In this document: positions 42,857-53,901 of the stretch, in pieces | Numbering within the stretch: position 1 is the first letter of the stretch | How the letters are laid out: the number at the start of each line of letters is the position of its first letter | NCBI RefSeq assembly: GCF_000429165.1 | Contig: NZ_AUBI01000003.1 | Coordinates: forward strand, 62,001-126,000 | Source: Acetobacter nitrogenifigens DSM 23921 = NBRC 105050 | GTDB taxonomy: Bacteria > Pseudomonadota > Alphaproteobacteria > Acetobacterales > Acetobacteraceae | Direction: 5' to 3' | Length of the DNA stretch: 64,000 bases | Program-made: the position numbers and the translations under genes | Notes under the pieces: model-generated | Told to the model about the DNA's origin: nothing | Seen by the model: the letters and a program-made list of their open reading frames with translations, nothing else | Databases searched by the model: none

Positions 42857-44389
42857 ATGCCGCACACCCATGCATCGTCCGATGGCGTGATCGAACTGAA
42901 GGAAAGTCTGCGTTGGCGCGACGTCGCCGCGGTCGCAGAGGGGAAGCGCGTGATCCTTTCAGCGGCAGCGCTCGCACGCGTGACTGCCGGAGACGACCGG
43001 CGTCGCACCATCGTCGCCAGCGGCGACCGGGTTTATGGCGTCACGACAGGAGTCGGGGCGTTGTCCGAAGTCGTCGTCTCGCGGGAAGCTCAAAGCGCGC
43101 TGTCCCACAACATCCTGCGCAGCCACGCCGTGGGCGTTGGCGCGCTACTGCCGCCTGTCGAAACACGGGCGATCATGGTCGCTGCGGTCAATAATTTTGC
43201 GCACGGACGATCCGGCGTCCGCCCTGCTGTCGTTGCGCAGATTCTCGACTTACTGAACGCAGGCTGCACGCCGTCGGTCCCGAGAGACGGATCGGTCGGT
43301 TACCTGACCCACATGGCGCATATCGCTCTCACACTGGTGGGGGAGGGGGCGGCTATGTCGCCCGTTGATGATCGGGAGACGGATGGCGCCGCCGCACTTG
43401 CGCGGATCGGCAGGGAACCGTTGCGCCTGGAGGCGAAGGAAGGGCTGTCGCTCGTCAACGGCACGCCGTGCGCCACGGGAATGGGCGCGCTTTTGCTGGC
43501 GCGACTGGAACGGTGGCTCGATTGGGCGGACGCCATCGCAGCCCTGACGTTTGAGTGTCTGGAAGGGCAGGACGTAATTTTTCGGCCTGAGTCCACGACC
43601 TTGCGCGCCCGCCCCGGCATGGCGCTTGTCGCCGCGCGCATGGCGAAGCTTCTGGAGGGTTCGGTGCGGATCGAGGCTGCCCGCGGCAAGCGCACACAGG
43701 ACGCGCTCAGCTTACGGACCATTCCGCACCTTCATGGCGCAGTCAGGGACGTCTGGACGAATGCGGCGGATTGCGTGGATCGGGAGCTGGCAAGCGTCAC
43801 GGACAATCCGGCGCTTCTTGACAGCGCCGATGGACCGTTCGCCATGTCGGAGGCGCACGCGGTCAGCCCGGACATAGGATTGGCTTTTGATCAACTCGGC
43901 GTCGCCATTGCGGAATTGGGGATGATATCGGAGCGTCGTCTTGACCGGATGCTCAACCCGATGCTGAGTGGGCTGCCTGCTTTTCTGGCGGGGGCGTCTG
44001 GCGCGGAATCAGGCTTCATGATCGCACAGTACACGGCCTCTGCGCTTGTTTCGGCCAATCGTCGCGATGGACTTCCGGCCAGTCTGGACGGAGGCGTCAC
44101 CTCGGCATTGCAGGAAGACATGCTGTGCCACGCGACCGCGGCCGTCACCAAAGCTCAGGCGATTCTCGACCGGACCGCGCTGATCCTGACGATCGAGTTG
44201 CTGGCGGCGGCGCAGGCCTGCGATCTGGTCGGATGCGTCGAGAAGCTGGCTCCGCGTACGCGTCAGGTATTCGGATTCGTTCGGAGCGACGTCGCCCGGT
44301 ATGCCGACGACAGGCCACTGGCCGGAGACATCGCCCGGATGAAAGCTCGCCTCGCGGAGACGCCTGTGGAGAGGGTCGTCCCGGTGTAA
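42857..44389 (+). CDS. Ammonia-lyase homologue lacking the MIO tripeptide
   Basis: 510-residue member of the histidine/phenylalanine ammonia-lyase fold. It keeps Tyr60 (VYGVTTGVG), His90 (RSHAVGVG), Asn201 (SLVNGTPC), Arg287 (QDALSLR), DNP (VTDNPAL), SGFMIAQ and QED. The cofactor loop is GSVGYLTHMAH where HAL has GSVG-ASG-DLAPLAHM. Exactly Ala-Ser-Gly is absent and D is Y, so MIO cannot form. The catalytic Tyr of QDPYSLR is Leu284, and the Phe of the FHAE motif is also gone. It is therefore unlikely to be a standard ammonia-lyase; a new activity, or a binding or regulatory role, is possible. AAGGAA precedes the ATG. Last gene of the island. Confidence 0.85.
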   Translation: MPHTHASSDGVIELKESLRWRDVAAVAEGKRVILSAAALARVTAGDDRRRTIVASGDRVYGVTTGVGALSEVVVSREAQSALSHNILRSHAVGVGALLPPVETRAIMVAAVNNFAHGRSGVRPAVVAQILDLLNAGCTPSVPRDGSVGYLTHMAHIALTLVGEGAAMSPVDDRETDGAAALARIGREPLRLEAKEGLSLVNGTPCATGMGALLLARLERWLDWADAIAALTFECLEGQDVIFRPESTTLRARPGMALVAARMAKLLEGSVRIEAARGKRTQDALSLRTIPHLHGAVRDVWTNAADCVDRELASVTDNPALLDSADGPFAMSEAHAVSPDIGLAFDQLGVAIAELGMISERRLDRMLNPMLSGLPAFLAGASGAESGFMIAQYTASALVSANRRDGLPASLDGGVTSALQEDMLCHATAAVTKAQAILDRTALILTIELLAAAQACDLVGCVEKLAPRTRQVFGFVRSDVARYADDRPLAGDIARMKARLAETPVERVVPV

Positions 44390-44409
44390 CGCCTCCGGGT
44401 CAGACCTCG

Positions 44410-46955
<2,546 letters not shown>

Positions 46956-47354
46956 TCAGTGCTGCGTGGCGTCGGGCGCAGGCGTCGCAGGCGTCGCAGG
47001 CGCGGTTGCCGCAGGAGACGTCGCAGCGGGGGCGGTAGCCGGGGAAGCGGCGCTCGGCGCAGGCGCGGTTGGGGTCGACGCGGTCTGCGCGGGAGCCGCG
47101 AGAATGTCGTGACCGCCGCCCGTGACCGCGCCGCGGTTGATGACCGCGAGCGTTAGGGACAGCACCATGAAAAGCGCCGCGAGAATGGAGGTGGACCGCG
47201 TCAGCAGGTTGGCCGTGCCGCGTCCTGACATGAAGGCGCCCATGCCCTGCGAGTTGCCGATGCCTAGACCGCCGCCCTCGCTACGCTGAATGAGCACCGT
47301 TCCGATGAGGGCGATGGTGACGAAAAGATGCAGGACGAGCAGGGCGGTGGTCAT
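46956..47354 (-). CDS. secG: Preprotein translocase subunit SecG
   Basis: 132 residues. First membrane span LLVLHLFVTIALIGTVLI, cytoplasmic QRSEGGGLGIGNSQGMGAF loop, second span STSILAALFMVLSLTLAVI. The C-terminal ~45 residues are Ala/Pro/Thr-rich low complexity, which is common in alphaproteobacterial SecG. Part of the SecYEG channel. Confidence 0.95.
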   Translation of the reverse strand: MTTALLVLHLFVTIALIGTVLIQRSEGGGLGIGNSQGMGAFMSGRGTANLLTRSTSILAALFMVLSLTLAVINRGAVTGGGHDILAAPAQTASTPTAPAPSAASPATAPAATSPAATAPATPATPAPDATQH

Positions 47355-47407
47355 GGAGTATCCGGTTCGAAATTAAACAATCCGCGCGGCCTTGAGGCTG
47401 ACGGGCG

Positions 47408-48157
47408 TCAGGCGCCCGGCGCGGCGTGAATGATGGACAGGAACGCGTCCGGCTTCAGGCTGGCACCGCCGACAAGCGCGCCGCCCACATTCGGAATGGT
47501 CAAAATCGACCCGGCGTTCCCCGCATCGACCGAGCCACCATACAGAATCCGGAGAGTTTTTCCACTCTCGTTGAACTGGCGCACCAGCTCCGCCCGGATG
47601 AAGCCGACTGTCGCCTCAATATCTTCGCTGGTCGCGGCGAGGCCGGTGCCGATCGCCCAGACCGGCTCATAGGCGACGACGCCGGTGAAACCGTCCGGCA
47701 GGGAGCCCTTGATCTGCCAGCCCAGAACGCTTTCCGTCTCCCCGCTCTGCCGCTGATCTTCGGTCTCTCCGATGCAGACGATTGGCGTGAGGCCAGCCTT
47801 CGCGGCGGCGACGACTTTCTCGCGCACTGTCTCGTCGATCTCGCCGTGATCGCGACGGCGCTCCGAATGCCCGAGGATGACGTAGGCGGCGCCAGCGTCC
47901 GTCAGCATCTCGGGGGAGATGTCGCCGGTGTGGGCGCCGCGCTCCGCCTTGTGACAATCCTGTGCGCCCAGAGCGACAGGCGCGTCTTCAAGCAGGGAAC
48001 CGACGAGCGCGAGTTGAGTGAAGGGCGGACAGATCGCCACGTCCACGCCAGCAGCGGGTTGCGCGCGCAGCCCGTCCACGAGCGCCTTGACGCGAGCAGT
48101 GGAGTCGGCGCGCAGGCCATTCATCTTCCAGTTCCCGACAACGAGTGGCTTGCTCAT
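47408..48157 (-). CDS. tpiA: Triosephosphate isomerase
   Basis: 249-residue TIM barrel interconverting DHAP and glyceraldehyde 3-phosphate. Lys in VVGNWKMNG, catalytic His in VILGHSERR, catalytic Glu in VAYEPVWAIGTG, phosphate loop GGSVDAGN, and GGALVGGASL. Located before secG on the minus strand. Confidence 0.98.
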   Translation of the reverse strand: MSKPLVVGNWKMNGLRADSTARVKALVDGLRAQPAAGVDVAICPPFTQLALVGSLLEDAPVALGAQDCHKAERGAHTGDISPEMLTDAGAAYVILGHSERRRDHGEIDETVREKVVAAAKAGLTPIVCIGETEDQRQSGETESVLGWQIKGSLPDGFTGVVAYEPVWAIGTGLAATSEDIEATVGFIRAELVRQFNESGKTLRILYGGSVDAGNAGSILTIPNVGGALVGGASLKPDAFLSIIHAAPGA

Positions 48158-48436
48158 CCGACCTCTCCCCTCCTCGCGCTCCGGCTCCGGCGCGCCTGTC
48201 TTTCCTGCGTCCCGTTTTTCCGCGCGGCGCGTTTATTCGACAATGCGTAATCCACTGCGGCGCGATCGGGCAAGCCGGGGGTAAAGCGCGCGCCGCCCAT
48301 CCTTGCGGCGCAGCTTGTAGGCCCCGCTTCTGGTCAACAGGGCGAGGGATGAATAAGGTGCGCCGCCCGGACGCTTCGCGTCATCGCAAGCCGCCCGGCA
48401 TCCTTGATACGCCCAACCGCCCGGACTGCTTCCCTT

Positions 48437-50380
48437 ATGATCTCGTTCCTGCGCCGTTTCGTCGTCGACTCATGGGTCGGCCGGGTCCTCGCTCTGGTGA
48501 TCTTCATCGCATTCGTCACCTGGGGCGTGGGCGACGTGATCAGCAATCTCGGAGATGATCCGTCCGTCGCCGCCAGCGTAGGATCGCGCAAGATTTCCGC
48601 CCGTGAACTGGCGACCGCTTTGCAAGCGGAACTGCCGCAGATGGCGCAGCGCATGGGCGCGCCCGACATCAAGAACCTTCCGCCCCAGTTCCGCAATCAG
48701 ATGGCGCAACAGGTGCTGCAACGGCTGATTGGTCAAGCGCAGGTGCTGGAGGCCGGAGCGGCGATGGGTCTCGTGGTCCCCGATTCCGCCGTCCGGGAGG
48801 AAATTTTCGCAATGCCCTACTTCAAGGGCAAGGACGGAAAGTTCGACCGCAAATTGTTCGACTCGCGTATGGCGCAGGCAGGTATGACGGAGCAGCGCCT
48901 GATCGGTCTCGTGCGTGACGACCTCGCCGGTCGTGGCGTGCTCGACGCTACTCTCTCCGGTGCCCATGTGCCCGATGTGCTGGTGAGCCGGACATATGGC
49001 TTTGAAACGGAGACGCGTGTTCTGGACGTGCTTCACATTCCGTTTGCGTCCGAACCGATGCCGCAAGACCCCGATGAAGCTACGTTGCGGCGGTTCTATA
49101 CGAACCACCCGTGGCTGTTCGTCAGCCCGGAACTTCGTCATGCAAGAGTTGTCGTTCTGTCGCCCGACACGGTTGCGTCCACCGTGTCTGCGACCGACGA
49201 GGAAATGCATCGTCTCTATGACGCCCAGAAAGAGCGGTTCCATCTGCCGGAACTGCGCAGCGTTCAGCTTGTGACGGCGCCCGACGAGACGCAGGCGCAG
49301 GCGATCGCAACAGTATGGCGCGGCGGGGCGACCTGGGCCCAGGTACAGGCGGCGGCGAAAGACAGCGCCGCCGTGGAGTTCGACGACGCGCGCGAAAGCA
49401 GCCTGCCGTCGGAGGCCCTGCAGAAGCTGGTCTTCTCGGCTCCGGCCGACACCGTGCAGGGGCCTGTGAAGGTCGATACCGGCTGGGTGGTCTTCCATGT
49501 GGTCAAGGTCACACCGCCCAAGGATACGAGCTTTGACGACGCGAAGGCTTCGCTGAAGGATCAGATCGTCAAGGCGCGTGCGCCGGAGACGGTGAACGCT
49601 AACGTGAAAAAGCTGCAGGACGCGATCGCCGGAGGCGGACTCGACGCGATTCCATCCGATCTTGGGGCGGCGGCGGCGGCGGGCACGCTGGATTCAGCAG
49701 GCATGACGAAAGACGGCGAGCCCGCGCCTCTGCCCGCATCAGGTGCGCTTCGGGCCGCTGTCGTGGCACGCATTTTCTCGCAGGCGAAAGGCGCGCCTCC
49801 CGTGCTGACGGAAGCGACCGCTCCGGCGAAGCAGGGGCAGCCGGGCCAGTCGCTTGGCTGGTACGCCGTCTCAGTCGACGACGTGACGGCGAGCCAGCCG
49901 GTGCCGTTCGATCAGGCCCGTGCTCGCGTGCTCGCGGCGTGGCGGGACGAGGCGCGCAGGCATGCGGCGGACGAGCAGGCTACGGGCCTGTATCTGGCGG
50001 CTCAGCAGCAGGGCGGCATTGCAGCCGTGGCTCCCACGGGCGCCGACCTCAAGAAGGGCGTCTTCGCGTCGCGTGCGCGTCCGCCGGAGGGGCTGCCTGA
50101 GGATTTGGCGCAGACGGTGCTGAGAATGCCTGCCGGACGCAGCGTCATGGGAGAAGATGCGGAAAGCTACATCGTCGTGACCGCGACGGCCGTGCAGCAC
50201 CCTGATCCTGCCGCCGACTCACTCGGGTTCGGACGCGTCCGCGACGGGCTGACCGACTCGCTGACGTCAGATCTGACCGGGGTGCTGACCAGGTCGCTGG
50301 GCGAGCGTTATAAGGCGAAAATCGTTCCCGCCGGGGTGAAGGCAGCGCTTGATATGGCGGGCTTTGGAGACGGCTCCTGA
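48437..50380 (+). CDS. PpiD/SurA-type peptidyl-prolyl isomerase, membrane anchored
   Basis: 647-residue periplasmic folding factor. A short N-terminus then one membrane span (GRVLALVIFIAFVTWGVGDV), SurA-like N-terminal helices (residues 30-200), and a parvulin domain near residues 260-370 (LRSVQLVTAPDETQAQAI, DTGWVVFHVVKVTPP). ATG at 48437 has no clear ribosome site; an upstream TTG frame is less likely. The stop TGA shares its A with the ATG of trpE. PpiD works near the Sec exit; its closeness to secG and tpiA is a known alphaproteobacterial arrangement. Confidence 0.9.
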   Translation: MISFLRRFVVDSWVGRVLALVIFIAFVTWGVGDVISNLGDDPSVAASVGSRKISARELATALQAELPQMAQRMGAPDIKNLPPQFRNQMAQQVLQRLIGQAQVLEAGAAMGLVVPDSAVREEIFAMPYFKGKDGKFDRKLFDSRMAQAGMTEQRLIGLVRDDLAGRGVLDATLSGAHVPDVLVSRTYGFETETRVLDVLHIPFASEPMPQDPDEATLRRFYTNHPWLFVSPELRHARVVVLSPDTVASTVSATDEEMHRLYDAQKERFHLPELRSVQLVTAPDETQAQAIATVWRGGATWAQVQAAAKDSAAVEFDDARESSLPSEALQKLVFSAPADTVQGPVKVDTGWVVFHVVKVTPPKDTSFDDAKASLKDQIVKARAPETVNANVKKLQDAIAGGGLDAIPSDLGAAAAAGTLDSAGMTKDGEPAPLPASGALRAAVVARIFSQAKGAPPVLTEATAPAKQGQPGQSLGWYAVSVDDVTASQPVPFDQARARVLAAWRDEARRHAADEQATGLYLAAQQQGGIAAVAPTGADLKKGVFASRARPPEGLPEDLAQTVLRMPAGRSVMGEDAESYIVVTATAVQHPDPAADSLGFGRVRDGLTDSLTSDLTGVLTRSLGERYKAKIVPAGVKAALDMAGFGDGS

Positions 50381-51912
50381 TGCGTTTGACGAGCTTTTCT
50401 TCTCCTACCCGCGCCGAGTGTGCGGAGGCCTGGGGACGAGGCGAGGCCACGGTGATCTACGCCGTGGAGGCCGCGGACCTGCTGACGCCTGTCGCCGCCT
50501 ATATGCGTCTTGTCGCGTTGAACCGGCATGGCGGACGCAACACGCTGCTGCTTGAATCGGTCGAAGGCGGCGTGTCGCGCGGGCGTTATTCCGTGATCGC
50601 GCTTGAACCCGATCTCGTATGGCGCTGCCACGACGGAAAAGCCGCGATCAATCGGACGCCCGGCGTCGATCCGGAGGCCTTTGCGCCGCTCGAGACTGCG
50701 CCGCTGGACAGCCTTCGCGCGTTGATCGGTGAGAGCCGTCTTGATTTGCAGGACGGGTTGCCTCCGATGACGGCAGGGCTGTTCGGATATCTCGGCTACG
50801 ACATGGTTCGCCAGATGGAGCGTCTGCCTGACGCGCCGCCGGACGATCTAGGGTTGCCTGAAGCGATCCTCATGCGGCCGGGCCTGTTTGCGATCTTCGA
50901 CACGGTGACGGACGAACTGATTCTTGCAGCGCCAGTCCGTCCTGCTGAGGGTTTGACGGCCGATGCTGCGTTCGATCGCGCGGAGGATTTGATCGCCCGT
51001 GCGCGGGTCAGTCTCGCGGCGCCGCTGACGCCGCCGCAGGATCCGCACGTCAGTGCCATCCAGCTCCCGCGTTCGACGTTCTCGGCGGCGGAGTTCGAGG
51101 CGATCGTTGCGCGTATTCAGGAATATATCGCTGCGGGCGATGCGTTCCAGGTTGTGCCAAGCCAGCGCTTCACCACAGAATTCGCGTTGCCTTCGCTGTC
51201 GCTTTATCGCGCGCTGCGACGCGTCAATCCGGCGCCGTTTCTGTTCCATCTCGATTTCGGCGGGTTTTCGCTGGTTGGGTCGTCGCCGGAAATTCTGGTT
51301 CGTCTGCGCGACGGCAAAATGACGGTGCGTCCGCTGGCGGGAACCCGCCCTCGCGGTGCGGACGCCGCAGAAGATCTGCGGCTGGAACAGGATCTGCTCG
51401 CCGACGAGAAGGAGCGGGCGGAGCATCTGATGCTGATCGACCTCGGGCGTAACGACGTTGGACGCGTCGCGGCGCCAGGGTCGGTAAAGGTCACGGAAAG
51501 CTTCGTGATCGAGCGTTTCAGTCACGTTATGCACATCTCTTCGACGGTCGAAGGTGTGCTTCGTCCTGAACTGGAGGCGCTCGACGCCCTGGTCGCTGCG
51601 TTTCCGGCGGGGACTCTGACCGGGGCGCCGAAGATCAGGGCTATGGAGATCATCGACGAGGTCGAGCGCTCACGACGTGCGACCTATGCCGGTTGCATCG
51701 GGTATTTCGGTGCGGGCGGGGAAATGGACACCTGCATTGGTCTGCGAATGGCGGTGGTCAAGGACGGGAAGATGCACGTTCAGGCCGGGTGTGGCGTCGT
51801 CGCGGACAGTGTGCCGAGGTTGGAGCGTGAGGAGACGGAGCACAAGGCGCGCGCGCTGTTCCGTGCTGCTGATGAGGCCGTGCGCGTCGCCATGCGAAAC
51901 AGGGGCGACTGA
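50380..51912 (+). CDS. trpE: Anthranilate synthase component I
   Basis: 510 residues; uses chorismate and ammonia (from TrpG) to make anthranilate. N-terminal tryptophan-binding element LLESVEGGVSRGRYSVI, then catalytic domain with QVVPSQRF, GSSPEILVR, RPLAGTRPRG, LIDLGRNDVGR, TLTGAPKIRAMEIIDE and CIGLRMAVVKDGK. Starts on the last base of the ppiD-like gene. The usual neighbours trpG-trpD-trpC do not follow; an insertion-sequence remnant begins about 30 bp after the stop, so the partner gene must be elsewhere, or was displaced. Confidence 0.97.
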   Translation: MRLTSFSSPTRAECAEAWGRGEATVIYAVEAADLLTPVAAYMRLVALNRHGGRNTLLLESVEGGVSRGRYSVIALEPDLVWRCHDGKAAINRTPGVDPEAFAPLETAPLDSLRALIGESRLDLQDGLPPMTAGLFGYLGYDMVRQMERLPDAPPDDLGLPEAILMRPGLFAIFDTVTDELILAAPVRPAEGLTADAAFDRAEDLIARARVSLAAPLTPPQDPHVSAIQLPRSTFSAAEFEAIVARIQEYIAAGDAFQVVPSQRFTTEFALPSLSLYRALRRVNPAPFLFHLDFGGFSLVGSSPEILVRLRDGKMTVRPLAGTRPRGADAAEDLRLEQDLLADEKERAEHLMLIDLGRNDVGRVAAPGSVKVTESFVIERFSHVMHISSTVEGVLRPELEALDALVAAFPAGTLTGAPKIRAMEIIDEVERSRRATYAGCIGYFGAGGEMDTCIGLRMAVVKDGKMHVQAGCGVVADSVPRLEREETEHKARALFRAADEAVRVAMRNRGD

Positions 51913-51939
51913 GAACAAGTTTATATGAGGGTCGGAGCG

Positions 51940-52429
51940 CGCTTTCGGCGGTTGTTTTTGGCCCTACGTCGATCGCCATATGAAGTTTGCGCCAGATCCT
52001 GTGCTTTGACGCCCCGTGTTTGCGGGTGCGCCATTCACCTTCTCCCTCGACCTTGATGCCGGTGCTGTCGATCGGAGGACGGAGCGGACCTTCCGAACCG
52101 CGATAGGGAATATCGACCGTCAGGGATTTCTGCCGGCGGCTCAGTGTGCTGAAATCCGGCACGGACCACGCAAGTCCGGCCAGACGCAGGAGACTTTCGA
52201 CAAAACCCGTCGTCTGTCGCAGCGCAAAACCGAACAGAACTCTCAGCGTCAGACAGGTCTGGATCGCAGCATCGCTGTAACCCGGCTGACGGCCACGACG
52301 TCCCGTCGGAAGAGCCTCCCAATTCATCGACGGGTCAAACCACACCGTCAGAGATCCAGGCTTCTTCAGCGCTGTGTTGTAGGAGGACTAGTTCGTCGTT
52401 CGGTAGCGCATGGGTTGCCGCTTGCTCAT
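51940..52429 (-). pseudogene. IS903-like transposase, broken
   Basis: Begins MSKRQPMRYRTTN then an amber codon (TAG) where homologues have Trp (TTNWSSYN), followed by intact SSYNTALKKPGSLTVWFD. The DDE part is cut: DSTGIKVEGEGEW and HMAIDV are present (first Asp), but the rest of the catalytic region is missing. Nonsense mutation plus 3' truncation make it inactive. Confidence 0.8.
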
Positions 52430-52493
52430 CACACCCAGCGAACAAACTGAACTCAAACAGGGAATCCCGGCCCCGTATTTGCTCAACAAAGCC
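51940..52493 (-). mobile_element. Truncated IS5-family (IS903-like) insertion sequence
   Basis: The right end CAACAAAGCC (52484-52493, read as GGCTTTGTTGAGCAAATA on the minus strand) matches IS903-like terminal repeats. The transposase reads away from it for about 150 codons and then stops matching near 51940, next to trpE, so the left end is lost. Confidence 0.75.
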
Positions 52494-52772
52494 TGGCGGA
52501 CGGCAAAATGGCGCCGGTTTCGAGGATGATCTCGATGGAGCAGAAGGTCGTGGCTATATCGCGCAGATAGCACTGGATCGTGTCGACGTCCCGATCGAAG
52601 AGGGGATCGCTCGGTTTCGGTCGGGGATGGCCGTGACAGCAGAAATCGTCACTGGAAAGCGAAGAGTCATCTCGTATCTCCTGCCGCCAATCCAGCGTTA
52701 TGCTCAAGACGCGGGGAGAGAGGGATGATAAGACTCATCGCAATATGAACAACAGCAGTGTGTGAGCACCTT
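52494..52772. other. Non-coding stretch between IS remnant and small membrane protein
   Basis: No gene seen. GC falls gradually toward the low-GC gene that follows. A perfect copy of CAACAAAGCC occurs at 53113-53122 in the same orientation. Confidence 0.3.
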
Positions 52773-53108
52773 ATGCAACAAGTTCCAAAAAAAGGCACGG
52801 AGGAATATTATGTGGCCTCCGTGAGATTTGCTGATAAGATAATAACAAAAATACCAGAAAAAGTGAGATATTTGCTTTGGTTTATTTCTGTATTTTCAAT
52901 AATTAGTATATTGGCTCTTATATTTGTAAATATCCTGCATATTGAGTTTTTCTATAGACGTCATACGCATAGCGATGACATGAAATTCGTATTTTTTCTT
53001 CTGTTTGTATGGGGTCCACTGTTGTTAATCGGATGGTCTTGGCTCGTGATCATTTACAGTAAATACTACGCCAATATCATGATCGAGAAGTTGAAACGAA
53101 ACAAGTAA
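52773..53108 (+). CDS. Low-GC small membrane protein, unknown
   Basis: About 111 residues with two long membrane segments: LLWFISVFSIISILALIFVN and FVFFLLFVWGPLLLIGWSWLVIIY. A short charged N-terminus and a Lys/Arg-rich C-terminus (MIEKLKRNK) point to the cytoplasm. GC is far below the window average, as for recently acquired DNA. No clear ribosome site; GTG at 52758 is an alternative start. No family recognised. Could be an immunity or toxin-like membrane protein, but nothing supports a specific function. Confidence 0.5.
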   Translation: MQQVPKKGTEEYYVASVRFADKIITKIPEKVRYLLWFISVFSIISILALIFVNILHIEFFYRRHTHSDDMKFVFFLLFVWGPLLLIGWSWLVIIYSKYYANIMIEKLKRNK

Positions 53109-53122
53109 AGTCGCAACAAAGC

Positions 53123-53509
53123 CGCCCGAGGCCTGTCGAAGAATTCGTAAGCCTTCACGACGCGGCGATCGCAGGCGAACGTTGGGTCATGGATGGAAAT
53201 TATTCCAGATGTATGCAGAAACGTTTTGCCCGTTCTACCGGGGTGATTTTGCTTGATGTTTCAACCGTGACCAGTCTGATCCGCTACCTTCGTCGATCAT
53301 GGGGGAGGCGCGGTCGTATTGGTGGACTGGATGGGGGAGCGGACAGCGTAAAATGGGATATGATTCGTCATATCGCAGGTGCAGGAAGAGAAAACAGGAA
53401 ACGATATCGGTCTGTGTTGGCGGAGTTATCCACGCCGACGATTGAACTTATGTCGTTGCGCCAGATAACTCGCTTTTGCCAGCAGGAAGGACTTTCTCGG
53501 CGGGCGTAG
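53123..53509 (+). pseudogene. 5'-truncated FlaR/topology-modulation-type kinase
   Basis: The frame reads RPRPVEEFVSLHDAAIAGERWVMDGNYSRCMQKRFARSTGVILLD, matching the middle and C-terminal parts of AAA/adenylate-kinase-like 'DNA topology modulation' proteins. The N-terminal Walker A is absent. Its place is taken by the low-GC small gene, and the junction is exactly at CAACAAAGCC, an IS-end sequence. It is probably an inactive remnant; a complete homologue may exist elsewhere in the genome. Confidence 0.6.
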
Positions 53510-53901
53510 CCACAGCGCACGATCGAACTTCTTCGCTGATAACTGATGATGATCCTACTTGCAGTTGTGGCGTCACGGTGAATCGGCATAATTCGTGATT
53601 CGTTATCTTTTGATCAGAGATTCTTGACGGAAATTGTCTCTGAGAAAGACCATTGTCGATTTTTATGATTTTCTCTGTAAATTCTATGAAAATTTCTGGA
53701 AATCTGGTCGTGCGCGAATAGGTGGACGGCAGCGTCGAAAAATCGCCTTAGCCGAATTGAGATCATGGCGCCGGGCATGTGCACTCGCGATCAAATCGCA
53801 TGGAGGTATTTTTCTTTGCTTTGGTTGATTTTTTCGGCGAGAAAATCACCTCTGTATTTTTATGAAATCGTCGACAGCCAGGTTTCCGGTCAGAAAATGT
53901 T
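53510..53901. other. Intergenic, no gene recognised
   Basis: Frames such as 53634-53828 and 53765-54139 are antisense or biased and lack ribosome sites. It holds the 3' flank of the kinase remnant and the end of the TetR gene. Confidence 0.35.
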
